From positions 1 to 35,806 of the IMG/VR virus record IMGVR_UViG_3300027973_000013: DNA of 35,806 bases. One strand, 5' to 3'. The notes beneath the pieces were generated by a model, which had not been told where the DNA came from, ran no database searches, and saw only the letters and a list, made by a program, of their open reading frames with translations. Position numbers and translations under genes: made by a program. Below are positions 27,511 through 35,209 of this stretch, in pieces (position 1 is the stretch's first letter; every line of letters starts with the position of its first letter). This stretch comes from a virus.

Positions 27511-29460
27511 TCATTCAAGTAACAGGCAGTTGTTGGCCGCAGCCTGCATGATAATCCAATTGGTGCCGTCTGACACAAGTGTGGCCCAATCTCCAGTAGA
27601 CGCGGCAAGGATGGCCGTAGCGGCTGCGCCGCCTGCCAAAGCCACCACATTGCTCGACGCTGACACCAAAGTCTGCGCCTGATAATTCTTAAAGGTCAGT
27701 TCCCGACCGGTATTGGTTGACGCTGTTGGCAAGGTCACCGTACAAGTTGATCCCGACTTGTTGTTGATAAACCAAGTTTCACCCGCGCCAACTGTGAAAT
27801 CGGCGGTTTTGGTGATGGGTGCGGATGCGGTGCTGGCCGTGGACGCCAACGTACCGGCTGAAAAAGACAGGCCAGACCCAACAGTCACGTTGCTGAACCC
27901 GCCCGAGCCATTGCCGTACAGAATGGACGTGCCGCTGGTCGCCGGGGCGTAGTCGGTCCCAGACGTGGCCGCTGAGATGGCCGTGCCATTGCCTTTGAGC
28001 AGGCCGGTGATCGAAGTCGATATGGTGATGGCAGGCGTGGTGGTAGCGGTCGCTACCGTGCCCGCAAAGCCATTGGCAGACACCACAGAAACGCTTGTAA
28101 CCGTGCCGCTGGTAGCTGGAGCTGCCCAGGTAGGCGCGCCGCCCGTGGTGGCCGTTAAAACCTGTCCTGTGGTGCCTGCGGCGGTGGCCACGGGGGCTGC
28201 GCCTGCTCCACCGCCATAAACAACGCCATACTGGGTCAAAGCCGCAGATGACGCCCAAGCTGTGCCGCTGGAAAAGTAAGGAATGCCACCGCTTGTGCCG
28301 GCCACCGTCAAAGCCAAAGTTCCGCTGGTTGTGATGGGCGAGCCGCCAACCGAGATCAAACCGCCGGTAAATGACTGGGCAACGCTGGTGACCGAGCCAG
28401 AACCTTTGTTGTTGAAGGTCGTCCAATCGGTTGATGTAAGGTAACCATTGGTCGTGCCGTTGGCCGCTGCCATTGAAATGGCTGGGGTTAAACCGCCAGA
28501 TGACACTACAGGCGCGGTGCCGGTGACCGAGGTGACATAGCTCAGCGAAGGGATGTCACCAGCGACTAATGCCCTAAAGGTGGGCGTTGCCGCCGCGCCA
28601 GTTGTCGGACCGGCAAGCACATAGTTGGCTGTTTGAGTCGCCCAAGTGGCCGTCAACGTGCCCGAGCTGGTGACCGGCGAGTTGGTGACGGTGAACTGGG
28701 CCGGTAATGACAAACCCACCGAGGTTACCGTGCCCGTGGTTGGCGTGGCCCATGTCGGGACGCCTGCGCCTGCGCTGGTCAAAACCTGGCCAGATGTGCC
28801 CGCAGCCGTAAAAGCGTAGGCCGTGCCCGAACCGTAAGCTACGGCGCCAGCGGTGGGCGTAGCGGTTGCATTGGTGCCGCCATTGGCGATAGGCAGCGTG
28901 CCACTGACATGCGTGGTCAGGCCAATTTTGCCCCAAGACGGCGCGGTTGACACGCCGCCAGAGATCAAAGCGTTGCCGGTGGCCACGTCGGCCAGCTTGG
29001 CCAAAGTGGTCGTGGTGTTGGCGTACAACAAGTCGCCCACTGCATAGCTGGCGTAGCCCGTGCCGCCATTGGCCGCAATCAGCGTCCCGGCCAAAGTTAT
29101 CGCGCCCGTGGTCGGTGTGGACGGAGTAAAGCCGGTAGTCCCGGCTGAAAAACTAGATAACCCGGAGCTGGTTATTTCAATGTGCCCAGCCGTATTGGTA
29201 ATCGTAACCCCGCCGCCGGCGGTTAATGTGCTGAGTGAATACCCAGTGCCATTACCAATCAACAGTTGACCATTGGTCGGAATGTTGCCCGTGCCTGTGC
29301 CGCCGTTGGCAACTGGCGTGATGCCAAGGCCAGACCCGGTTAGCGCGTAGATATTGTTGAACCACCGAAACCATTGCTGCGACACCAAGCCCGTGCGCTC
29401 GTCAATAAGCGGCACCCGAGGCGCTGGTATCTGGCTAGTGTTGGGAGTCGTCGTTGCCAT
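27511..29460 (-). CDS. Tail fibre with Gly/Thr repeat shaft
   Basis: A 649-aa protein. An N-terminal anchor (VPLIDERTGLVSQQWFRWFN) is followed by repeated PVANGGTGTGN, LIAANGGTGYA and PIANGGTNATA motifs, the usual phage tail-fibre repeats, in a Gly/Ser/Thr/Ala-rich beta shaft. The C-terminal 100 residues (TADFTVGAGETWFINNKSGS, then VTLPTASTNTGRELTFKN) look like a compact beta domain. It follows gp10, where P22 keeps its gp26 needle, so it may join the tail tip. Confidence 0.8.
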   Translation of the reverse strand: MATTTPNTSQIPAPRVPLIDERTGLVSQQWFRWFNNIYALTGSGLGITPVANGGTGTGNIPTNGQLLIGNGTGYSLSTLTAGGGVTITNTAGHIEITSSGLSSFSAGTTGFTPSTPTTGAITLAGTLIAANGGTGYASYAVGDLLYANTTTTLAKLADVATGNALISGGVSTAPSWGKIGLTTHVSGTLPIANGGTNATATPTAGAVAYGSGTAYAFTAAGTSGQVLTSAGAGVPTWATPTTGTVTSVGLSLPAQFTVTNSPVTSSGTLTATWATQTANYVLAGPTTGAAATPTFRALVAGDIPSLSYVTSVTGTAPVVSSGGLTPAISMAAANGTTNGYLTSTDWTTFNNKGSGSVTSVAQSFTGGLISVGGSPITTSGTLALTVAGTSGGIPYFSSGTAWASSAALTQYGVVYGGGAGAAPVATAAGTTGQVLTATTGGAPTWAAPATSGTVTSVSVVSANGFAGTVATATTTPAITISTSITGLLKGNGTAISAATSGTDYAPATSGTSILYGNGSGGFSNVTVGSGLSFSAGTLASTASTASAPITKTADFTVGAGETWFINNKSGSTCTVTLPTASTNTGRELTFKNYQAQTLVSASSNVVALAGGAAATAILAASTGDWATLVSDGTNWIIMQAAANNCLLLE

Positions 29461-29462
29461 TG

Positions 29463-30992
29463 TCAGGCATTGGTCGGGCTCAACAGCAACTCAGCACCCA
29501 TGATGATAATCTTCACAGGTTCTGTGCCTGAGATTTCGTAGACCCGGTCCCGCAGCTTGAGTGTCATGCCCAGACGACGCCAAAACACGCGGCGCTGGTA
29601 TTCGCCAACACGACCCATGGACGCCCAATGCTCATTGGACCAAGTGTGACCGCCGTCATCTGACCAACGCAACATGACTTCCGGATCGGTTGCAATATTA
29701 GGGATAAAGTCCGCGATCAAATAATCGCCGGCTTCAGTAATCAAATAATCATCATTTTCGGTCAACAAATAGATTGTGGTTTGTATCGGAAGACCTGTGC
29801 CAAACAAGCCAACGCCCGATTCACAGTCAAGTTGCAGACTGTGGTGCGCTGTGCGTTTGAGGTTGTTTGTGCCTGTTGGCAGCGCCCGCCACGACCGTAG
29901 CCACTTTTGGGTGTCGCCGTTATCATCAAAGACGTTTATGTCAAAAGCGTAGATGTTGCCGTTCTCATAGTCGCCGATGATGATTTTGCTGTTGTACGCC
30001 ATCTGGCAGTTGCCGCGATGACGAATGAAGTTGCCATTGTCCCAGCCGGCACGTTCATGCCAGGCTTGCGTGGCCACGTCGTACACCCAAGTGGCGTTGG
30101 CCGTGGGAAAGACCAGCACGTAAAAGCCGTGGCCATTTTGCTGGTATGTGTACCCAATGGCGTCGCTGATGGTGCTGTAGGTGGAAATAGCGTATTCGAT
30201 GGCGTGGGTGCTGACACGGGTGCCCGTGTAGCCATTTGCCCGGTAGACAATGCCTTGGCCGCGAGCGTCTGCGCCTAACCAAAACACGCCGTTGTCGAGC
30301 TTGGCCACCGAGTAGGTAGCTGCGCAACCAATTTCGTTAAACGCGCCTTGGATGCGCTCCAAAGGGAATCCAGCGTTGCCCGAGTCGTACCAGACTTCAA
30401 CCGAGTTGGTTCCGAACAGCCAGACTTCGCGGTGATCCACAATCATGCTGATCAAATTGTCTGGCGCACCTTCGGCGCTGGCAAAGTCCAAGGGGTCAAC
30501 AGATTGACCGTCATACAGACTTGTGACCCACAGTTTTTGGCTGTTTGGCTCAATGAAGGTGAAATACCCATCAATGAAACCAACGGTCAACGCGCCGGGA
30601 TAGTCAATGTCTGTGATCTGCGCAAACACGTTGGTGTTGGCGTTGTAGATGTAGCCCGGCCCATTGGCCGCGATGAACATCTGAATGCCGTTGTCAGCTA
30701 TGCTGACCGGGCCAGTGTTTGCGATGGTGCCCAACAGCGTTGTAGTGTAGTTGGGGGCCATCTTGTACAGCTTGCTGCCGCTGACCACGTACCCATACCC
30801 GCCAAACGTCCACAGACCGCGAATAGGGCCAGTGCCAATAGTGGCCAGCAAACTCAAACCTGGGCAGCGCTGCAAATAGCCGGGTTCTTTACCGCCTTCG
30901 GGGACAGCTTCTGGGAACAAATTGACCATGCGGTTGTCCGCAGCATTGACACTGCGAGCAACATACGCCGAGCCTAAGATCGGCGTTTTCAT
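29463..30992 (-). CDS. DNA-stabilisation/tail hub protein, P22 gp10-like
   Basis: A 509-aa protein of the phage stabilisation (gp10) family, which closes the portal after packaging and forms part of the tail tube. Typical features are RSVNAADNRMVNLFPEAVPE near the N-terminus, repeated beta-propeller-like blades through the middle and WYDSGNAGFPLERI at about 225. I chose ATG 30992, which overlaps the gp4 stop as TGATG; TTG 30995 would add one residue. Confidence 0.9.
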   Translation of the reverse strand: MKTPILGSAYVARSVNAADNRMVNLFPEAVPEGGKEPGYLQRCPGLSLLATIGTGPIRGLWTFGGYGYVVSGSKLYKMAPNYTTTLLGTIANTGPVSIADNGIQMFIAANGPGYIYNANTNVFAQITDIDYPGALTVGFIDGYFTFIEPNSQKLWVTSLYDGQSVDPLDFASAEGAPDNLISMIVDHREVWLFGTNSVEVWYDSGNAGFPLERIQGAFNEIGCAATYSVAKLDNGVFWLGADARGQGIVYRANGYTGTRVSTHAIEYAISTYSTISDAIGYTYQQNGHGFYVLVFPTANATWVYDVATQAWHERAGWDNGNFIRHRGNCQMAYNSKIIIGDYENGNIYAFDINVFDDNGDTQKWLRSWRALPTGTNNLKRTAHHSLQLDCESGVGLFGTGLPIQTTIYLLTENDDYLITEAGDYLIADFIPNIATDPEVMLRWSDDGGHTWSNEHWASMGRVGEYQRRVFWRRLGMTLKLRDRVYEISGTEPVKIIIMGAELLLSPTNA

Positions 30993-31708
30993 CAATAATT
31001 ACCAGCGTAGATGTTGAAGCGCTGGCGGTTAGCCACGATGGCATACGGCATGGACATGATGTCATCAGGATTGTTGATGCGCTTCAAATCGCGCTTACTG
31101 GTCATCGCAATGCGCTGCACTTGGGGGCTTGGTTCAACGCCAAACTCAGGCGCAAATTCCATGGCCAAGTTGTACGTGAAAGCACGCAGATACCCTGGCG
31201 GGAACAAAATGTTGGTCGCCAAATTGGCGGGGCGGTTTAGCTCTTCAACGCTGATAAAGTGCCATTCCAAGTCCCGTGTGGGCCGAGGATAGACGTACAT
31301 ATCAACATCAGGATATGTCATGTTGATAAACAACACTTGCGGATACGTGGACGTTACCGTCTTAACCGCAATGCCATCGTACTGCTGTTGATTGATGAAT
31401 TTGATGCCAAACGACACGTTGGTGCCTGGATCGCGGTAGTAGGTGGCGTCGTCCAATAGAACGGGTCGCAGGCCGACAAAATTACCCGTGGGGCCAAGGG
31501 TGCGGTTAATTTCACCAGCAGGCCAAGTAAAAATTTGATCTTGAGTGCTAAAAACAGATAGACGCTCAGTGTTCCATGAGTCGATCATTTGATCGAGCGC
31601 CATCAAAGCGTCTTGTGACACCGATGCAGCGGGCGTCTCACCTTCGGCCAACACGCCAAGCAATCGCAGCGCCCGATTTATCTGTTCGCCAGCAGTATAG
31701 GTGGCCAT
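30992..31708 (-). CDS. Tail accessory factor, P22 gp4-like
   Basis: A 238-aa protein. GEQINRALRLLGVLAEGETP and ALDQMIDSWNTERLSVF are the hallmark of the gp4 head-completion family, which binds the portal ring and starts tail assembly. The body has YVYPRPTRDLEW and the C-terminal helix KRDLKRINNPDDIMS. It directly precedes gp10, as in P22. Confidence 0.9.
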   Translation of the reverse strand: MATYTAGEQINRALRLLGVLAEGETPAASVSQDALMALDQMIDSWNTERLSVFSTQDQIFTWPAGEINRTLGPTGNFVGLRPVLLDDATYYRDPGTNVSFGIKFINQQQYDGIAVKTVTSTYPQVLFINMTYPDVDMYVYPRPTRDLEWHFISVEELNRPANLATNILFPPGYLRAFTYNLAMEFAPEFGVEPSPQVQRIAMTSKRDLKRINNPDDIMSMPYAIVANRQRFNIYAGNY

Positions 31709-31710
31709 GT

Positions 31711-31917
31711 TTACGCTCCTTGTTCGACCGCCTCAACAGTAGGACGGCCACGTCTACGTTTTACTTCCAGCTCGTTTACAACAGGAGCCGCCTCTTCAAC
31801 AGCAGGCGTGTCAAGAGTATAGCGCGTCCAGCCATTTTTTTCATCGGCTTCCGCTTCAAGATCCATGGTCGCAACCTTTGCGCCGTGGACGGGATGAGAC
31901 ATGTAAATAACGGCCAT
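31711..31917 (-). CDS. 68-aa late protein with AT-hook-like tail
   Basis: MAVIYMSHPVHGAKVATMDL followed by EAEADEKNGWTRYTL is a pattern I know from many P22-like phages between coat and tail genes. The C-terminus VKRRRGRPTVEAV carries an AT-hook-like RGRP that could touch DNA. The ATG has no Shine-Dalgarno: the hairpin at 31926-31942 takes its place, with the T-run ending at the ATG. A downstream ATG (31866) has AAAGG, so a shorter 51-aa form is possible. Confidence 0.7.
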   Translation of the reverse strand: MAVIYMSHPVHGAKVATMDLEAEADEKNGWTRYTLDTPAVEEAAPVVNELEVKRRRGRPTVEAVEQGA

Positions 31918-31942
31918 AAAAAGAAGGGGGTGATTAGCCCCC
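31918..31942 (-). terminator. Intrinsic terminator-like hairpin within the late operon
   Basis: On the minus strand GGGGG, a 7-base loop (CTAATCA) and CCCCC (31942-31926) are followed by TTCTTTTT, ending right at the ATG of the 68-aa gene. It may reduce read-through from the coat/decoration genes to the tail genes. Confidence 0.65.
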
Positions 31943-31950
31943 TGGTTGGT

Positions 31951-32172
31951 TTAGGCAGTAATGCCAATGTTTTTCAGCGCAGTGCGAAGTGCGTTAATTG
32001 CAGTCGCCAGTTCAGTACCAGTAGCGGTATTGGTGACGACTGTAATGGCGGCGGCTTGAACGATTGGCGTAGTGCCGTAAAAACCAGCGGTGCCGCCGGT
32101 TTTACCTATGATTGCGCCGTCAAGCTGTGGGTCTTCGTATGCAACGCCAATTGGTTTGGTGTTTGTAGGCAT
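31951..32172 (-). CDS. 73-aa head-fibre/decoration-type protein
   Basis: The segment FYGTTPIVQAAAITVVTNTA then GTELATAINALRTALKNIGI is the common C-terminal module of small phage head-fibre or decoration proteins, a short beta piece then a trimerising helix. It lies downstream of coat, flanked by two hairpins. Assigned from pattern and position. Confidence 0.65.
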   Translation of the reverse strand: MPTNTKPIGVAYEDPQLDGAIIGKTGGTAGFYGTTPIVQAAAITVVTNTATGTELATAINALRTALKNIGITA

Positions 32173-32181
32173 GATGTTTCC

Positions 32182-32205
32182 TTAAAGACGGGGGCCGAAG
32201 CCCCC
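32182..32205 (-). terminator. UUCG hairpin, attenuator-like
   Basis: GGGGGC-TTCG-GCCCCC on the minus strand (32205-32190), an extra-stable tetraloop hairpin followed by GTCTTT. The T-run is short, so partial termination or mRNA end protection is more likely than a full stop. Confidence 0.6.
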
Positions 32206-32212
32206 ATTAGGT

Positions 32213-32605
32213 TTAGGCCATACGGTACATAGTCCAAGCACCGTCGCCGGTCTTGCGTGCACGCCAGGCTGCTGAAGTCAGCGTTGCAGAAGTCACAGTA
32301 CCAACCAAAGTCCAGCCAGTGCCTACTGCGATAGTGAGCGTGCCTGCACCAGTGTTGATAAAGTTAACCTCAAAAAAGCTGTTATTTTTAGCGCTGGAAA
32401 CCAGCGCTTCAGTATCAGCCACAGTAGGCAAAGTTATCGAAGCGGTTGCACCGCTGTAGATAATAATGCCGTTGGTCAATTCAGCAGCAGTCAAAGTGGC
32501 TGCGGCTGTTTTAGTGACCGGCGTAGACTGAACGCCAATGTTAACTTCGGAGATGTTGCCGTCACCAAGTTGGTAACCGCCTGCGCCATTGGGAAGAGTA
32601 GCCAT
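32213..32605 (-). CDS. 130-aa beta-rich decoration-type protein
   Basis: MATLPNGAGGYQLGDGNISE, then ASITLPTVADTEALVSSAKN and WRARKTGDGAWTMYRMA. The alternating strand pattern and the position right after coat suggest a capsid decoration protein. Part of the C-terminal domain of the 649-aa fibre has a similar rhythm (TLPT... then ...NWIIMQ). No firm family. Confidence 0.6.
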   Translation of the reverse strand: MATLPNGAGGYQLGDGNISEVNIGVQSTPVTKTAAATLTAAELTNGIIIYSGATASITLPTVADTEALVSSAKNNSFFEVNFINTGAGTLTIAVGTGWTLVGTVTSATLTSAAWRARKTGDGAWTMYRMA

Positions 32606-32632
32606 GATAAATTTCCTTGAAAAAGATGTTAC

Positions 32633-32653
32633 GAAGAAAGGGGCCGAAGCCCC
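32633..32653 (-). terminator. UUCG hairpin after the coat gene
   Basis: GGGGC-TTCG-GCCCC (32653-32640) followed by TTTCTTC on the minus strand, 8 bases after the coat stop codon. With the 32190 hairpin it forms a matched pair flanking the 130-aa gene. Likely an mRNA-stabilising or attenuating element that lets coat exceed downstream products. Confidence 0.6.
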
Positions 32654-32661
32654 GTTTCAGA

Positions 32662-33861
32662 TCAACCCCACAGACGGCAAGCCATCTGAGGACGGATGGT
32701 GCTGTAGCCATACAACACGTCGATACGGCAAGGCATACGGTCGTTGTTGATGTCGTACTGGCGAACCACACGCAAACTGATGCCATTGTGGACGGCACGT
32801 GCAGCCATGTCTACGCCCTGGGGCAGCAACAAGTCAGCGGTGGCGAACGTGATGGCGTCCTTGTGGTAGATCAAGTTCTGGGGGTACTGGGTGCTGGCCG
32901 TGCCGGTGAACACAACAGCTTTGCTGTTGGCGGGCAAGGCAAGCATAGTAGCCAGAGCGTGGTTAGCCGAGTACATCGGAGCCACGGTCACGGTAGCAGT
33001 AGTGGTGACAGTTGTTGATGCCAAAGCCACGAACTGAAACAGCGAGCCGGTAGACTCACGGGTCTGTGGGTTCACAGCGTAGCAGTCAGCAATGGTGAAC
33101 ACGTCGCCAACGGCAAGGGTTTCGCCAGAGCCAACAGTCAATGTCAGCGTGGAAGCGCCTTCAGAGGTCACGGCAGCACCAGTGGTGTTGCCAGTAGCCG
33201 CGCGGGTGCCGGTGGTGTGCTGCTTGATTGACTGAGACATGTTGACCTCGTCAAAGCCCAACACGCCCATACCCATCATGCCGTTCTTGAACTGCTTGCT
33301 GATGGTGTCGGTGGGGTTGAACAAACCCTTCATGCCTTCAACCAAACCAGCGTTAGCGGCGGGGTTGACGGTGGCATAACGGGGGCTCATCACAGCGGCG
33401 TTCTCGTTCAGCTTCTGCTGGGCTTGCAACAGCACCAAAGAAGTAGAAGGGGTAGAACCGGGAGTGCCCACAGAGTTACCAATGGTCTTGTATGCATTGG
33501 CAACGTCAGCGTCGATGGAGCTGGCCAACTGGCTGATACGAGGCTTCAACACACGCTCTGCGAAGTCATCCAACTGCATGGTCAATTCAGCGGAAGTGAA
33601 GTTCACGCCAATATGCTTTTGGTTGTTCACAGTCAAAGTGGTGAACTGTTCGTTGTCGTCTTGCACTTGCAAGGCGGCACCGTCGGTCACCAAAGCGCGG
33701 TCGGGCAAGCGAATGCGCAGGGTCGAACCAATCTTGGCACCTTCAACAGCAAAGCTGTCGTCGTACTGACGGTTCACGTTACGGGTCAACACAAGGTTGT
33801 TTTCGAGAATCTCAAGCGCTTTGCGCGTGATCATGTCGATGGTTAAGATACTGTTAGCCAT
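32662..33861 (-). CDS. Major coat protein, P22 gp5-like
   Basis: A 399-aa coat protein. ITRKALEILENNLVLTRNVN at the N-terminus and RPQMACRLWG at the C-terminus are typical of the P22 coat family (HK97 fold with a telokin-like insert). It follows the scaffold gene and has a good AAAGGA site. It forms the icosahedral shell. Length is close to the 430 aa of P22 gp5. Confidence 0.93.
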   Translation of the reverse strand: MANSILTIDMITRKALEILENNLVLTRNVNRQYDDSFAVEGAKIGSTLRIRLPDRALVTDGAALQVQDDNEQFTTLTVNNQKHIGVNFTSAELTMQLDDFAERVLKPRISQLASSIDADVANAYKTIGNSVGTPGSTPSTSLVLLQAQQKLNENAAVMSPRYATVNPAANAGLVEGMKGLFNPTDTISKQFKNGMMGMGVLGFDEVNMSQSIKQHTTGTRAATGNTTGAAVTSEGASTLTLTVGSGETLAVGDVFTIADCYAVNPQTRESTGSLFQFVALASTTVTTTATVTVAPMYSANHALATMLALPANSKAVVFTGTASTQYPQNLIYHKDAITFATADLLLPQGVDMAARAVHNGISLRVVRQYDINNDRMPCRIDVLYGYSTIRPQMACRLWG

Positions 33862-33881
33862 GGAAAAAATCCTTTAAAAAA

Positions 33882-34667
33882 TTAGCGGTGTGCCTGTGCT
33901 TGCAACTTTTTAACTTGTCTGGCTCTTTCAGCTTCAATCCACTGCGAATCCGTCATGGTCTTGGTAGACCGTGGGTCCGTAGTGTCATAGGCTGGCGATC
34001 CACTGGATCGAGCTGTAACAGGTGAAATCGGTGCTGGCGCAGACGTGGTCTTTTTAACTGGTGGATCGTTGGCCATTTTGGCTTCAATCCGTCCAATTTC
34101 TTTGGCTTGTAAGATAGGTGCAAGACGGGAGATTCGATCTGCTTCCTTGGGGTTTGCGCCGAGGTAGTACGCTACTTCGGGACCAACTTCTGAGGCTTGG
34201 ATCGACTGAGCCATCACGGTCGTGATTGAAAGTTTCGGGTTATACGCGACTTGTTCAAAGTCATCGTATTTAGTCCGAGCTTCTTCTTCCTTTTCGTGAT
34301 AGGTCTCAAGAATTTCAGATTGCTGCCTGGCTTGGTCACGCTGGGCGATCAATTCTTCGGCCTTTTTGTAAGCCAATGCGTCTGCATAGGCTTCGGGGCT
34401 TTCAAATTGCTCAACCGGCGGGATGTGTGCTGGCGCTCTCAAAGTCTGCGCTTCCGCTTGCCTTTGAGTCTGCTCTCTTTCCCACTTACGCTGTTCTCTC
34501 GCAAGCCGCTTACCGATGGCTGCATCCAGTTCTTCCTGAGTAAAAACTCGGGACTCTTTCTGCTCATCAGCGACTACCGGCGCATTTTCTACAGTCTCAG
34601 GAGTGGCCGTCACTTCCGGTGCTGGCGCGGAGTCAACTTCCGCTAGGTTTTGGACTTCTTCAGTCAT
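33882..34667 (-). CDS. Scaffolding protein
   Basis: A 261-aa, highly charged, helical protein: an acidic/Ala-Pro N-terminus, a coiled coil (IGKRLAREQRKWEREQTQRQ) and a short basic C-terminal helix (ERARQVKKLQAQAHR), the part that binds coat in P22-like scaffolds. Sits directly before coat, as in P22 (gp8). Confidence 0.85.
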   Translation of the reverse strand: MTEEVQNLAEVDSAPAPEVTATPETVENAPVVADEQKESRVFTQEELDAAIGKRLAREQRKWEREQTQRQAEAQTLRAPAHIPPVEQFESPEAYADALAYKKAEELIAQRDQARQQSEILETYHEKEEEARTKYDDFEQVAYNPKLSITTVMAQSIQASEVGPEVAYYLGANPKEADRISRLAPILQAKEIGRIEAKMANDPPVKKTTSAPAPISPVTARSSGSPAYDTTDPRSTKTMTDSQWIEAERARQVKKLQAQAHR

Positions 34668-34711
34668 GTCAATGAATCCTAAGATTCCCCGGTGAACCCC
34701 GCCGGTAAGGT

Positions 34712-35209
34712 TTACTGCACAAACTCAACAATATCGCCTGTCGTCAATCCTGACAGAAAAGTGATCGTCGTTGAATTTGTTTCAATGTACTGTAGTGTAA
34801 TGACTTTTTTCAAGCCATTAACAAAAACTTGCATGCTGTTGTTGCTGGTCGTGTAGCTCAAGCCCGTGAACACAGTTTGGCCAGAAGTTGCCGTTTGATA
34901 TGATTGCGTCCCGCCCGAGCGGATCGCGGAAATATTGTCCATACTCCAAATTTGGACGTATGTGCTATTTTGAAGAACGAACTTGTAGGCATTAAAGTTG
35001 GTCAGCCAAATTTGACTTGTTGGTCTGCCCGCGCTGTCAAGCACGATTGGATTGGAATTTAAAACCAATCCAGTGTTGCTGGTGTATGTCGCGGCTGGCG
35101 TGGTCGTCCCGGCTGAGTATGAATACAGCAAGCCGCCAGACAAAGGATTGCCACTGTCGTCGAAAAACTGTGAGCCGGCACCGGCCAGGGGTGAAAGATT
35201 AACTGTCAT
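34712..35209 (-). CDS. Tail-spike head-binding-domain-like protein
   Basis: A 165-aa protein. LSPLAGAGSQFFDDSGNPLS and GGLLYSYSAGTTTPAATYT are the N-terminal head-binding module seen in many tail spikes and fibres, and a second beta module (QTATSGQTVFTGLSY) follows. No catalytic domain is present, so it may be an adaptor that anchors another fibre, such as the S74 fibre encoded just upstream with an ATGA overlap. Confidence 0.7.
   Translation of the reverse strand: MTVNLSPLAGAGSQFFDDSGNPLSGGLLYSYSAGTTTPAATYTSNTGLVLNSNPIVLDSAGRPTSQIWLTNFNAYKFVLQNSTYVQIWSMDNISAIRSGGTQSYQTATSGQTVFTGLSYTTSNNSMQVFVNGLKKVITLQYIETNSTTITFLSGLTTGDIVEFVQ

Noticed and set aside
34680-34705. Terminator between the head-binding-like gene and scaffold
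   Set aside because: Only a short, imperfect CCGG-containing dyad with no T-run on the minus strand.
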